Assembly (NCBI RefSeq): GCF_000739575.1
Contig: NZ_BBJO01000005.1
Coordinates: 1-64,000, forward strand
Length of the DNA stretch: 64,000 nt
From: Halobellus rufus
GTDB lineage: Archaea; Halobacteriota; Halobacteria; Halobacteriales; Haloferacaceae
Direction: 5' to 3'
How positions within the stretch are numbered: the stretch's first letter is position 1; each line of letters begins with the position of its first letter. A program made the position numbers and the translations under genes. Under the pieces are notes generated by a model. The model saw only the letters and a program-made list of their open reading frames with translations. It was not told the origin of the DNA and made no database searches. Of this stretch, positions 23,073 through 31,638 are shown in pieces.

Positions 23073-23864
23073 TCAGCGGGCCTTCCGGCGCAGGTACGCC
23101 GACGTGACCTCACTGAAGATGACGATGCCGAGAATCGCGAGCAGGATCGTCAGTACCTGCTGCCAGGCGAAGAAGTTGATCGACGTGTTGAGTTCGACGC
23201 CGATCCCGCCGGCGCCGACGAAGCCGATGATGGTCGACGCGCGGACGTTGATGTCCCACCGGTACGTCGAGACGCCGATGAAGGCGGGTTTCACCTGCGG
23301 TGCGATCCCGTAGATGGCTGCTTCGATCGAGTTCGCGCCCGTCGCCTTGACCGCCTCGACTTGACCCGGATCGATCTCCTCGATCGCTTCCGCGATGAGC
23401 TTCGAGCAGAACCCGACCGAGCGGACGGCGATAGCGAGCGTCCCGGCGAGTGCGCCGGAACCGAAGACGATGACGAAGACGAGCGCCCAGATGATGACGT
23501 TCACCGACCGGGAGGCCGAGATGATGAACTTCCCGATCACGAAACCGAGCCGGTTCGGCGTCGTGTTCTCCGCGCCGAGTAGCGCGACCGGGATCGCCAT
23601 CAGCACCGCCAGCGCCGTGCCGAGGATCGCGATGTGGATCGTCTCGATCATCGGTGAGATGATCTGACCGGTGTACGCCACGTTCGGGGGGTACATCCGG
23701 TTGATGAGATCCATGAACTCCGTGGGCGCGGTGCCGACGTAGCCGTAGTTGATCTGGAGGAGCCGCCACGAGATGGCCGCGGCCACCAGCGTGATCAGAC
23801 CGAAGAGGTACCGGACCATCCGCTGCCGCGGCGTCCGTCGCTCCCACGTTCGGTAATCGGTCAT
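23073..23864 (-). CDS. phnE: Phosphonate-type ABC permease PhnE (second)
   Basis: This 263-residue permease has six helices and the PhnE signature in its coupling loop (EEIDPGQVEAVKATGANSIEAAIYGIAPQ), followed by RWDINVRASTIIGFVGAGGIG. It is a paralogue of the upstream permease, and its start overlaps that gene's stop (ATGA). The two presumably form a heterodimer for import of phosphonate, phosphite or phosphate esters. It is the last gene of phnDCEE. Confidence 0.9.
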   Translation of the reverse strand: MTDYRTWERRTPRQRMVRYLFGLITLVAAAISWRLLQINYGYVGTAPTEFMDLINRMYPPNVAYTGQIISPMIETIHIAILGTALAVLMAIPVALLGAENTTPNRLGFVIGKFIISASRSVNVIIWALVFVIVFGSGALAGTLAIAVRSVGFCSKLIAEAIEEIDPGQVEAVKATGANSIEAAIYGIAPQVKPAFIGVSTYRWDINVRASTIIGFVGAGGIGVELNTSINFFAWQQVLTILLAILGIVIFSEVTSAYLRRKAR

Positions 23865-24670
23865 TGTATCCGCCCCCTGACGTAGGTGCTGATGAACTCA
23901 CCGATCATGACGATGGCGATGATCGCGAGGATGATCGTCAGGAAGAAGTCGTAGTCGTACTGGTCGAAGGAGCTCAGGAGCGTCGATCCGATGCCGCCCG
24001 CACCGACGATGCCGACGATCGTACTGTGACGAATGTTGATGTCCCAGCGGTAGATCGTCAGGCCGACGACGCGCGGCATCACCTGCGGGACGACGCCGAA
24101 CAGCATCGTCTCGGTCTGGTTCGCGCCGGTCGCCTCGACGGCCTCTTTTTGCCCGGCGTCGATGTCTTCGATCTCTTCGGCGAGCAGTTTCGCGAAGAAC
24201 CCGATGGTCTTGTACGAGAGGGCGATCACGCCCGCAAGCGCGCCGATTCCGACCGCCTTGACGGCGATGATCGCGATGATGAGTTCGTGAAACGCCCTCG
24301 AGACGGTGATGATCCCCCGACCCAGTACGTACACCGGCCGAGGTGCGATGTTCTCGGCGGCCATAAAGGCCACCGGGATGGAGATGATCACGCCGACGAT
24401 CGTCGCGATGATCGACATCGCGATCGATTCGGTCAGGCCCTCGATCAGGAGGTCAGTCTTGAACGGCGTGAACTCCGGCGGGAACATCCCGGTGATGAGC
24501 CCGACCGCCGAGTCCCACCCCGCGGCCATCCGGGCGGGCGAGATCCGCATATTCCACGCGCTCCACAGGAGGAACACGGCGATGACCGCGTACACCGCCC
24601 ACTTCACGTAGTGGTTGTAGAACGCCGTCGGCCGCTGCCACGTCCGGCGGTCTGGTTGTTCTGTCGCCAT
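23861..24670 (-). CDS. phnE: Phosphonate-type ABC permease PhnE (first)
   Basis: The 269-residue permease has the same architecture as its downstream paralogue: coupling loop EEIEDIDAGQKEAVEATGANQTETMLFGVVPQ and RWDINIRHSTIVGIVGAGGIG. The hydrophilic N-terminus (MATEQPDRRTWQRPTAF) is cytoplasmic. It begins 2 nt after the phnC stop, so transcription and translation are tightly linked. Confidence 0.9.
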   Translation of the reverse strand: MATEQPDRRTWQRPTAFYNHYVKWAVYAVIAVFLLWSAWNMRISPARMAAGWDSAVGLITGMFPPEFTPFKTDLLIEGLTESIAMSIIATIVGVIISIPVAFMAAENIAPRPVYVLGRGIITVSRAFHELIIAIIAVKAVGIGALAGVIALSYKTIGFFAKLLAEEIEDIDAGQKEAVEATGANQTETMLFGVVPQVMPRVVGLTIYRWDINIRHSTIVGIVGAGGIGSTLLSSFDQYDYDFFLTIILAIIAIVMIGEFISTYVRGRIQ

Positions 24671-24672
24671 CG

Positions 24673-25503
24673 TTATCCTCGGCGCATAGCGCCTTCTTGC
24701 GTGGCCGAGTCGGAGGCGCTCGAACCGTCGTCCGAGGGCGATTTCACCGCGCTCTCGTCGGGGATCTCCTCACCGCGGTAGATCTGCCCGCGGGCGGTCT
24801 CGTCGAGGTCCTCGGGCGTTCCCTCGAAGACCTTTTCGCCGTCGCGGAGGCCGACGATCTGATCGGAGTACTCCTCCGCGAGGTCGACCTCGTGGATGTT
24901 GATCAGCACCGGGATGTCGTCCTCGTCGGCGATCTCGACGAGCAGATCCATCACCGCGCGCGACGTCTCGGGGTCGAGACTGCTCGTCGGTTCGTCGACG
25001 AGCAGGATCTTCGGGCGCTGGAGAATCGCCCGTGCGATGCCGACGCGCTGACGCTGTCCGCCGGACAGCTCGTCGGCCCGGTTGTTCTCGTGTCCCTCGA
25101 GGCCGACGCGTTCGAGCACCTCGTACGCCCGCTCGATGTCGTCGCCGTCGAACTTCCGTCGGAACGCGTTCCACGTGCTGACGTATCCGAGCCGTCCCGA
25201 CAGGACGTTCTCCATCACGGTGAGCCGCTCGATGAGGTTGTACTCTTGGAAGATCATCCCCATATCTCGGCGAGCGTTCCGGAGTTCCTTGCCGGACAGG
25301 CCGGTGATCTCTAAGCCATCGAGTTCGACGGTGCCGCCCGTCGGCTCCGTGAGTCGGTTGATGCATCGGATGAACGTACTCTTTCCCGCGCCGCTGGGGC
25401 CGATCACCGCGACCGTCTCGTTACCGGTCACGTCGAGTGAGACGCCTTTGAGAGCCTCGTCGCCGGAGGGGTACGTTTTCTGTAAGTCGGTTACTGAGAG
25501 CAT
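24673..25503 (-). CDS. phnC: Phosphonate-type ABC ATP-binding protein PhnC
   Basis: This 276-residue ATPase has Walker [10 protein letters not shown], signature LSGGQRQR, Walker [17 protein letters not shown], and the PhnC-typical switch segment [22 protein letters not shown]. An acidic Ser/Asp-rich tail of about 25 residues follows the domain. The ATG at 25503 ([14 protein letters not shown]) is the conserved start; the frame is open upstream into a Ser/Arg-rich shadow of phnD. Confidence 0.92.
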   Translation of the reverse strand: MLSVTDLQKTYPSGDEALKGVSLDVTGNETVAVIGPSGAGKSTFIRCINRLTEPTGGTVELDGLEITGLSGKELRNARRDMGMIFQEYNLIERLTVMENVLSGRLGYVSTWNAFRRKFDGDDIERAYEVLERVGLEGHENNRADELSGGQRQRVGIARAILQRPKILLVDEPTSSLDPETSRAVMDLLVEIADEDDIPVLINIHEVDLAEEYSDQIVGLRDGEKVFEGTPEDLDETARGQIYRGEEIPDESAVKSPSDDGSSASDSATQEGAMRRG

Positions 25504-25558
25504 ATCTAATGTGTCGTAGCTGGTTGTTGATAAAGAAACGAAGGGAGACGGGCGTCGA

Positions 25559-26770
25559 CTACCCTTCGATGTTGCCCGTCTGGTACTCGGTGTCGAGCGA
25601 CTCCTGGATCTGGAGGATGATGTCCCAGACCGTCGCGTAGTCGATCTCGACCCACGTGCCGCGGCCCTCGAACTCCTCGGCGATGGAGGTGTCGCTGTAG
25701 TCGTAATCGAGGAACGCGCGGCGGACGCCCTCTTGGATGTCCGGATGGAGCGTGTGGACGTACGAGAAGGCGGTCGTCGGGAACGGCTCGGAGGCCCAGA
25801 TGGTCTTGATCTGGGACGGGTCAAGCTGGTCGTCGCGAGCGACGCGGGCGTAACACGTCGAACACACCGGTGCCGCCTCGTAATCGCCGTTGGCGACGCC
25901 GAGGGAACTCTGTTGGTGGCCACCGGAGTAGCTCACTTCGTAGTCCTCTTCGGGCACGACGCCCTGGTTGGCGAACAGCGCGCGCGGTGCGAGGTTGCCG
26001 GAGTTCGAGGACGGGTCGGCGTGCGCGACGTTCTGCTTCGGCTCACCCTTGAGGTCCTCGAGTGCGCCGATGTCCTCGTTGTCGACCTGCGTGATGAGCC
26101 ACAGCCGGTAGCCGAACGAGCCCTCGCCGCTACCGTCGATCTGGACGGAGAACGGGACGGCCCCGGCGATGTTGACCGCGAACGGGACGGTCCCCGTCGA
26201 GAAGCCTGCGAGGTGGAGCCGCTCGGAGCGCATCGACTCGACCTGCGCCGCGTAGGAGTCGAGCGTCGCGTACTCGACGCTCTTGCCGGTCTCCTCCTCG
26301 ATGTTGTTCAGAAGCGGCTCCAGCGTGTTCTCGTACACCGTCGGGTCCTCGGTCGGGACCAGCGAGAACTGCAGCGTGTCGGGGTCGAGCCACTCGCTCT
26401 CGTCTTCGGGCGTCTCCGGCACCGGATCGCCGTAGCGGGGCTCGTCGCGGGGGTTCTCCTGCATCCGTTCGAGGTCGGCCATCGCGCCGGTCTCGAATCC
26501 GGCCTCGAGAAGCGTGCTGGTCAGCTGCGGGAACTCGGGGTCCGTCGGATCGAACTCCGGGTACGTCGACGGATCGACGTGATCGGGGGCGTCGTCACCG
26601 CCGTCACCACTGTCGCCGCCGGAGTCTCCCCCGGAGTCGCCACCGCTGTCGCCGCCGGAGTCTCCCCCGGAGTCGCCACCGCTGTCGCCGCCGCCGCTAC
26701 ACCCCGCGACACCCGCGAGTGCGGCGGCTCCAATTCCACTGACGAACTTCCGTCTATCAACCTGGCGCAT
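25559..26770 (-). CDS. phnD: Phosphonate-type substrate-binding lipoprotein PhnD
   Basis: The 403-residue binding protein has a Tat-like signal (DRRKFVSG), a lipobox VAGC (C24), and a low-complexity (GGDS)n linker to about residue 57. The PhnD fold follows, with [30 protein letters not shown], then [26 protein letters not shown] and [15 protein letters not shown] segments near the anion site. It should bind phosphonate, phosphite or a related oxyanion outside the membrane. First gene of phnDCEE. Confidence 0.9.
   Translation of the reverse strand: MRQVDRRKFVSGIGAAALAGVAGCSGGGDSGGDSGGDSGGDSGGDSGGDSGGDSGDGGDDAPDHVDPSTYPEFDPTDPEFPQLTSTLLEAGFETGAMADLERMQENPRDEPRYGDPVPETPEDESEWLDPDTLQFSLVPTEDPTVYENTLEPLLNNIEEETGKSVEYATLDSYAAQVESMRSERLHLAGFSTGTVPFAVNIAGAVPFSVQIDGSGEGSFGYRLWLITQVDNEDIGALEDLKGEPKQNVAHADPSSNSGNLAPRALFANQGVVPEEDYEVSYSGGHQQSSLGVANGDYEAAPVCSTCYARVARDDQLDPSQIKTIWASEPFPTTAFSYVHTLHPDIQEGVRRAFLDYDYSDTSIAEEFEGRGTWVEIDYATVWDIILQIQESLDTEYQTGNIEG
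26611..26697. repeat. 36-bp tandem repeat coding the PhnD linker
   Basis: Two perfect 36-bp copies (26611-26646 and 26647-26682) and a partial third encode (GGDS)3 units in the phnD lipoprotein linker. Identity at the DNA level, including codon choice, points to recent slippage or unequal exchange, so the linker length probably varies between strains. Confidence 0.85.
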
Positions 26771-26797
26771 AACCGGAGGATCGATAGTGATAGAACT

Positions 26798-26841
26798 TAA
26801 TTCTTTGGATGCGCCAGGTAGGCAGTATTCATATAATTATT
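26798..26841 (-). promoter_or_regulatory. phnD promoter region with shared 11-bp element
   Basis: TAATTCTTTGG (26798-26808) is identical to the element before ugpB and lies 28-38 nt upstream of the phnD start. An A/T-rich TATA-like stretch (26829-26841) is upstream of it. The sharing by two phosphorus-uptake operons suggests a common regulator. Confidence 0.5.
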
Positions 26842-26897
26842 TCTCATCGATGCACCGGGCGCATATTAGCTCCCGTCTACGGGCCTCCCCGTCTCGC

Positions 26898-28064
26898 TCA
26901 CCGCGCGTCGTAGAGCTTTCTGAACGCGCGGGTCGGGAACCGCGGTTCCACGCGGCTCGGGGGACGCCCCTTCCCGGAGGTGTTCCCGTGCGGCACCCGC
27001 TCGACGATTCCCGCCTCGGCGAGTTGGTACAGGAACCGCTTGACGGTGCTCGCCGACAGCGACACCGTTTCGACGGCGGCGATCGTCGCCGCCGCCGTCG
27101 TCACCGACTGTCGGCTGTCGTCGTCGAGATCGATCAGCGCCCGCAACACCGTCTGTTTGTTCGCCGGGAGCGAGAAGATCCGCCCGAGCGAGACCGCCGG
27201 CCTGGGGACCGAGTCGATCCCCGCTTCGATGTCGGCCTCGCGGAGGCGGTTGTTCCCGTCGGACATCGCGACGTCCGCCGCCCCCAAGAGCGCCGCCAGG
27301 GCGTCGTGGGCGTCGCCCTCGGCCCACTCTGCGATCCGCCTCGCCCCCGCGTGATTCAGCGACTCTCCGGGAACGCCCCCGTTCGCACGCGTCATCAGGA
27401 GGTCGATCAGCACCTGCTCTTGATACCGGCCGATCTCGAAGTGGGCGGTCTCGTCGACTGGACCCGCGGGCTCCGGCGCGTTCCGGCCGATTGCGAGCCA
27501 CGAAATGCCCTCCAGCGGCGCGAGCGAGTCGAGCAACCACTCGATGCCGTTCGACTCGGTCTCGCCGAGGTGATCGACGGCCGCGACGACGCCCGAGGGC
27601 TGCCGCGCCAGCGCGTCCTCCAGCCGCTCGAACATCCAGTCGGTACCGACCCCCTGATCGGGGATCGAGTCCTCGGTCAACCCGTCGAGGAGGTCGCGGT
27701 ACAACGCGAACTGCGTGCTCGCCTCCCGGGCGTCGACGTACACGAACGTCGGGACGTCTCGCATCTGCACCCGCGTCGCGGTGTGGATCACCGCGCCCGG
27801 TTGCAGCGACAGCGACGCCAGCCGATCGAACAGCACGGAGACGACCGCCGATTTCCCCGATCCCTTCGGCCCGTACACGCAGCCGTTGGGGGGAAGCTCC
27901 CCGCGGAACGCGGGGTCCAGATGATCGAGCAGCCGCTCCACGAACGGGCCCCGACCGACGGGGTCTTCGACGTGTGCGACCGGGCTGAGCCGGTCGTAGT
28001 CGACGATCAGGCGGCGATCCGTCTGGACGCGCTGGCGACGCCTGATTCGCGAATCGATGTCCAT
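26898..28064 (-). CDS. Divergent Orc1/Cdc6-like AAA+ ATPase
   Basis: The 388-residue protein follows the Orc1/Cdc6 plan: a region resembling the GRG-P-FVERLLDHL opening, Walker A GPKGSGKSA (65-73), an AAA+ core, and a C-terminal winged helix (SASTVKRFLYQLAEAGIVERV, then GRPPSRVEP). The Walker B strand reads GVVAAVDHLGE, with His where a catalytic Glu/Asp is expected, so ATP hydrolysis may be impaired. No ORB-like origin repeats are seen nearby. It starts 1 nt after the glpK stop and is probably cotranscribed with it, which argues for a regulatory role over a primary initiator. Function is uncertain. Confidence 0.65.
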   Translation of the reverse strand: MDIDSRIRRRQRVQTDRRLIVDYDRLSPVAHVEDPVGRGPFVERLLDHLDPAFRGELPPNGCVYGPKGSGKSAVVSVLFDRLASLSLQPGAVIHTATRVQMRDVPTFVYVDAREASTQFALYRDLLDGLTEDSIPDQGVGTDWMFERLEDALARQPSGVVAAVDHLGETESNGIEWLLDSLAPLEGISWLAIGRNAPEPAGPVDETAHFEIGRYQEQVLIDLLMTRANGGVPGESLNHAGARRIAEWAEGDAHDALAALLGAADVAMSDGNNRLREADIEAGIDSVPRPAVSLGRIFSLPANKQTVLRALIDLDDDSRQSVTTAAATIAAVETVSLSASTVKRFLYQLAEAGIVERVPHGNTSGKGRPPSRVEPRFPTRAFRKLYDAR

Positions 28065-28065
28065 G

Positions 28066-29580
28066 TTACTGCGTTTGCTCCCAGTCCATCGCTCGGGTTA
28101 CCGCGTCGGTCCATCGCCGGTACTTGTTCGCGGCGGTCTCCGCGTCGGTCTGCGGTTCGAACCGCCGGCTCCGCTGCGTCACGTCCCGGCTCTCGGCCAT
28201 CGACTCCCAGTATCCGACCGCGAGCCCCGCGGCGTACGCGGCCCCGAGGGCGTTCGTCGCATCGACCGCCGGCCGCACCACCGTCCGCTGGGTCAGGTCC
28301 GCCTGCAACTGACAGAAGTAGTCGTTCCTCGTCGCCGCGCCGTCGACGCGGAGTTCCGCGAGCGGCTCGCCGAGGTCGTCCTCGACCGCCCCGACGACGT
28401 CGCGGACGCGATAGCCGATCGACTCCAGCGTCGCCAGCAACACGTGCTCGCGGCGGGTCTCCCGCGTCAACCCGAGTACCGTTCCCCGCGCGCCTTCGTT
28501 CCAGTGCGGCGCGAAGAGCCCAGAAAAGGCCGGGACCACGTAGACCCCGTCCGAGGAGTCGACGCGCTGGACCGCCGAGGCGATCTCGGCGACGTCGGTG
28601 AGAAGCGAGACGTCCTGCAGCCACTCCAGCGCCGATCCCGCCTCGAACACCGGGCCTTCGAGGGCGTAGCGGGCGTCCTCGCCGGCGCGCTGGAACCCGA
28701 CGGTCTCCAGCAGCCCGTGTTCGGAACGGACCCGCTCTCGGCCCGTACTCGCCAGCAGGAACGACCCGGACCCGTAGGTGTTCTTCGCCGTCCCCCGCTC
28801 GAAGCAGGCCTGCCCGAACAGCGACGCCTGCTGGTCGCCGACCGCGGCGGTGACCGGGACGGCGGCCCCCAGAAACCCGTCCGGGTCGGTCTCGCCGTAG
28901 GCGTCGGGATCGCTCGACGGACAGACCGTCGGCAGCACCTCGGTCGGGACGTCGAAGGCGTCACACAGCCGTTCGCTCCACGACAGCGAGTCGATGTCGA
29001 ACAGCAACGTCCGCGAGGCGTTGGTGACGTCGGTGACGTGCCGACCGGTCAGGTTGTAGAGCAGCCAGCTGTCGATCGTGCCGAACCGGAGTTCGCCCGC
29101 TTCGGCCCGCCGCTGGAGGTGCCGGGAGCCGTCGCCGCCGCGTTCGAGCAGCCACAGCAGCTTCGCCGCCGAGAAGTACGGATCGGGTCGGAGACCGGTG
29201 ACCTGGCGGATCAGCGCGTCCTTCTCGGCGACGACGTCCTCGAACCGCTCGGTCGTTCGCCGGTCCCGCCAGCCGATCGCGACGTCCACGGGCTCGCCGG
29301 TCGCGGCGTCCCACAGGAGCGCGGTCTCGCGCTGGTTGGCGACGCCGATCGCGGCCAGTTGTTCGGCGTCGATCCCGACGTTCCGAAGCCCGTCTCTGAC
29401 GACCGATTTCGTGCACGCCCAGATGCTCTCGGGGTCCTGCTCCATCCGGTCCGGCTCGGGAGTCGACTGCTCGTGTTGGGCGTAGGCGCGGCCGACGGGG
29501 GCCCCGTCGCGGTCGAAGACGATGAACCGCGTTCCGGTGGTGCCCTGGTCGATCGCACCGATGTATGCGTTGGTCGTCAT
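28066..29580 (-). CDS. glpK: Glycerol kinase
   Basis: The enzyme phosphorylates glycerol to sn-glycerol 3-phosphate with ATP. The 504-residue protein has both FGGY domains: N-terminal GAIDQGTTGTRFIVFD, MEQDPESIW, GVANQRET, and C-terminal GDQQASLFGQ, NTYGSGSFLL and DGAATRNDYFCQLQAD. Length is normal for the family. I use the ATG at 29580 (MTTNAYIGAI); the frame is open 19 codons upstream. A TATA-like GGTATATC lies near 29630. No glpABC dehydrogenase is in the window; the kinase leads into the Orc-like gene. Confidence 0.95.
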   Translation of the reverse strand: MTTNAYIGAIDQGTTGTRFIVFDRDGAPVGRAYAQHEQSTPEPDRMEQDPESIWACTKSVVRDGLRNVGIDAEQLAAIGVANQRETALLWDAATGEPVDVAIGWRDRRTTERFEDVVAEKDALIRQVTGLRPDPYFSAAKLLWLLERGGDGSRHLQRRAEAGELRFGTIDSWLLYNLTGRHVTDVTNASRTLLFDIDSLSWSERLCDAFDVPTEVLPTVCPSSDPDAYGETDPDGFLGAAVPVTAAVGDQQASLFGQACFERGTAKNTYGSGSFLLASTGRERVRSEHGLLETVGFQRAGEDARYALEGPVFEAGSALEWLQDVSLLTDVAEIASAVQRVDSSDGVYVVPAFSGLFAPHWNEGARGTVLGLTRETRREHVLLATLESIGYRVRDVVGAVEDDLGEPLAELRVDGAATRNDYFCQLQADLTQRTVVRPAVDATNALGAAYAAGLAVGYWESMAESRDVTQRSRRFEPQTDAETAANKYRRWTDAVTRAMDWEQTQ

Positions 29581-29965
29581 TGGGTTCTCGACACGAAGCG
29601 GCCGTCTCCCGACAGCAGCTGTGCGTTGGTATATCACGGGCTGAGATAAATCGTTCGCACGCCGCCCGAGAGGCCCGTCTCTCGCGGCCCGCTGGAGTGG
29701 TGCGGTTTCCTCTTCGGGCTACCGCAGTCATTTCAACTCGTTTATTTCTTTACTATCGATCCCAGATCGGATGTGAAAATATATGCCCCGTGACCACACA
29801 GACCGTGGTACCGATGACCTCTCGACTTCCGCACGCTTCGCTCCGCCGTCCGCGCGGGCATACAGGCCGCCGCCGAACGGCAGCGTTGGAGAGTGTGCCC
29901 GCCGCGGGTCGGCGCGAGCGCGAGACCGACGTCGCTGTGACCGAACCCGGGTCCGTGAGTAACCG
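29581..29965. other. Intergenic region between glpK and the HAD phosphatase
   Basis: The 385 bp between divergent genes contain promoter-like A/T-rich stretches: GGTATATCAC (about 29628-29637, fitting glpK), and AAAATATATG (about 29775-29784, plus strand). The plus-strand sequence after the latter contains only an Arg-rich 51-codon frame that I do not accept as a gene. Otherwise I see nothing in it. Confidence 0.5.
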
Positions 29966-30631
29966 ATGAGCCGTCCCCTCGCGCTCGACATCGACGGCAC
30001 GATGACTCGTCCCGACGGCGGGATCGACGAGCGCCTGTTCGGACCCCTGCGGGAGTGGGAGGAGCCGGTCGTCGTCGCCACCGGGAAGTCCTTCGCCTAC
30101 CCCGTGGCGCTGTGCACCTTCGTCGGCATCCCCGAGCGCGTGATCGCCGAGAACGGCGGCGTCGTCCTCGTCGACGGCGACCTCACCGTCGACGGCGACG
30201 CGTCGGCCGCGCGGGCGGTCGCCGCGGACCTGCGTGACCGGGGCTACCCCGGCGGCTGGCCCGACCCGGATATGCACAACCGCTGGCGCGAGACCGAACT
30301 CTCGGTGACCCGCGAGGTCCCGCGGGACCTGCTGGAGGACCTCGCGGCCGAGTACGGACAGACGATCGTCGACTCCGGCTACGCCTACCACGTCAAATCG
30401 CCCGCGGTGGACAAGGCGACGGGGCTGCGCCGGGCCTGCGAACTGCTGGAGCGCGACCCCGAGGAGTTCGTCGCGATCGGCGACTCCGCGAACGACGCCG
30501 AGCTTTTCGACCTCGCCGGGCACGCGGTGGCCGTCGCGAACGCCGACGAGACGGCGCTCGCGCGCGCGGACACCAGAACCGAGGGATCGTTCGCCGACGG
30601 CGTCCTCGAAGCGCTCGAATCGGTGGCCTGA
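29966..30631 (+). CDS. pgp: Phosphoglycolate phosphatase (archaeal HAD family)
   Basis: The 221-residue HAD phosphatase has motif I LDIDGTMT (nucleophile D7 and D9), motif II VVATGKS, the cap insertion of type IIB, motif III with VDKATGLRR, and motif IV AIGDSANDAELF. This pattern matches archaeal phosphoglycolate phosphatases and SPP-like sugar phosphatases. It removes phosphate from 2-phosphoglycolate, possibly from other small esters. The following gene starts 26 nt downstream on the same strand. Confidence 0.88.
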   Translation: MSRPLALDIDGTMTRPDGGIDERLFGPLREWEEPVVVATGKSFAYPVALCTFVGIPERVIAENGGVVLVDGDLTVDGDASAARAVAADLRDRGYPGGWPDPDMHNRWRETELSVTREVPRDLLEDLAAEYGQTIVDSGYAYHVKSPAVDKATGLRRACELLERDPEEFVAIGDSANDAELFDLAGHAVAVANADETALARADTRTEGSFADGVLEALESVA

Positions 30632-30657
30632 TTGTCGATGCCGCCGACGCTGTACCG

Positions 30658-31539
30658 ATGAGCGACCGACTCAGACTCCGCCGCCCCGAGCACACCGGCG
30701 AGAACCGCTGCGGCGCGTGTACGGCCGTCAACGTCGTCGCGCTCGCGGCGCTGGTCGTCCTGCTCGGTCTGTGGCGGCCGCTTCTCGCCGCCGCGGTCGC
30801 ACTCGTCGGCGGCGTCGCCGTCTGGCTCCGCGGGTACCTGTTCCCGTACACGCCGCGGTTCGCCCCGCGTCTCGTGACGCGGCTCCCCCCGCGGCTCGCC
30901 CGGTGGTTCGACGGCCACGAGCGCCGTTCGGACTCGCTCGGCGACGTGCGGGCCGGCGGAGGTGGCGACCGTGCCGACGAGCGCGACGGCAACGCTGTCG
31001 GCGACGGCGACCCCCTTGCCGCCACGACAGAACCCACCCCCGACGAGGTCTTCGAGGCGCTCGTCTCGGCGTCGGTCGTCGCCGTCGACGACGACAGACT
31101 GGAACCGACCGCGTCTTTCGCGTCGTCGTGGCGCGCGGAGATGACGTCGCTGGCCGACCTGTCCGACGCGGCTCTCGCCGATGCCGTCGCCGACGGCGTC
31201 GCCACCGCCGAGTCCGCGCGCGTCGAGCGCGCCGGGTCGGACGTCTTCGTCGTCGTCACCGGCGGCGACGGGGGCGTCACGTGGCTCCGGCGGCCGGTCG
31301 CGCTCGCCGAGGTCGGCGCGGTGCGTGCGCTCGCCGACACCGGCGTCCCCGACAGGCTCCGCCCGGCCGCGGCCCACGCGCTGTGTGCCTTTCTGGACGC
31401 GTGTCCGGACTGCGGCGAGGAACTCGTCGAGAGCGCGCCCGAGGACTGCTGCGGGCACACGCTCCCCGACCTCGACGGGGCCCCGCCGGCGGTGCTGGCG
31501 TGTGAGGCCTGCGGCGTCGTCTTTCAGGAGTTCGAGTAG
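30658..31539 (+). CDS. Membrane protein with C-terminal zinc ribbon, unknown function
   Basis: The 293-residue protein has an N-terminal CGAC pair (about 18-22), one or two hydrophobic helices (about 23-56), a basic juxtamembrane stretch, a long Asp/Gly-rich linker (about 98-125), a mixed alpha/beta domain, and a C-terminal four-Cys ribbon (CPDCGEEL and CEACGVVF). I do not recognise a named family. The ribbon resembles nucleic-acid or protein-docking modules. Likely cotranscribed with the upstream phosphatase. Confidence 0.7.
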   Translation: MSDRLRLRRPEHTGENRCGACTAVNVVALAALVVLLGLWRPLLAAAVALVGGVAVWLRGYLFPYTPRFAPRLVTRLPPRLARWFDGHERRSDSLGDVRAGGGGDRADERDGNAVGDGDPLAATTEPTPDEVFEALVSASVVAVDDDRLEPTASFASSWRAEMTSLADLSDAALADAVADGVATAESARVERAGSDVFVVVTGGDGGVTWLRRPVALAEVGAVRALADTGVPDRLRPAAAHALCAFLDACPDCGEELVESAPEDCCGHTLPDLDGAPPAVLACEACGVVFQEFE

Positions 31540-31638
31540 GGGGTTCCGGCCCGAGCGGGTCACGATGTCCGGCGTGGTAGGGCCCGTCTCTCCTCGGGGA
31601 GTCAACATTGATGGTCCGAACCGGTCAATCCCACGGCA

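Noticed and set aside
26611..26697. Short regular repeats that could suggest a CRISPR array
   Set aside because: They are contiguous tandem units inside the phnD reading frame without spacers.
26771..28200. Replication origin beside the Orc1/Cdc6-like gene
   Set aside because: No ORB-like repeats or long A/T-rich unwinding region; the gene's upstream side is occupied by glpK.
29814..29969. A 51-codon plus-strand frame ending in an ATGA overlap with the phosphatase start
   Set aside because: Very Arg-rich and poor in acidic residues, unlike halophilic proteins; no recognisable motif.
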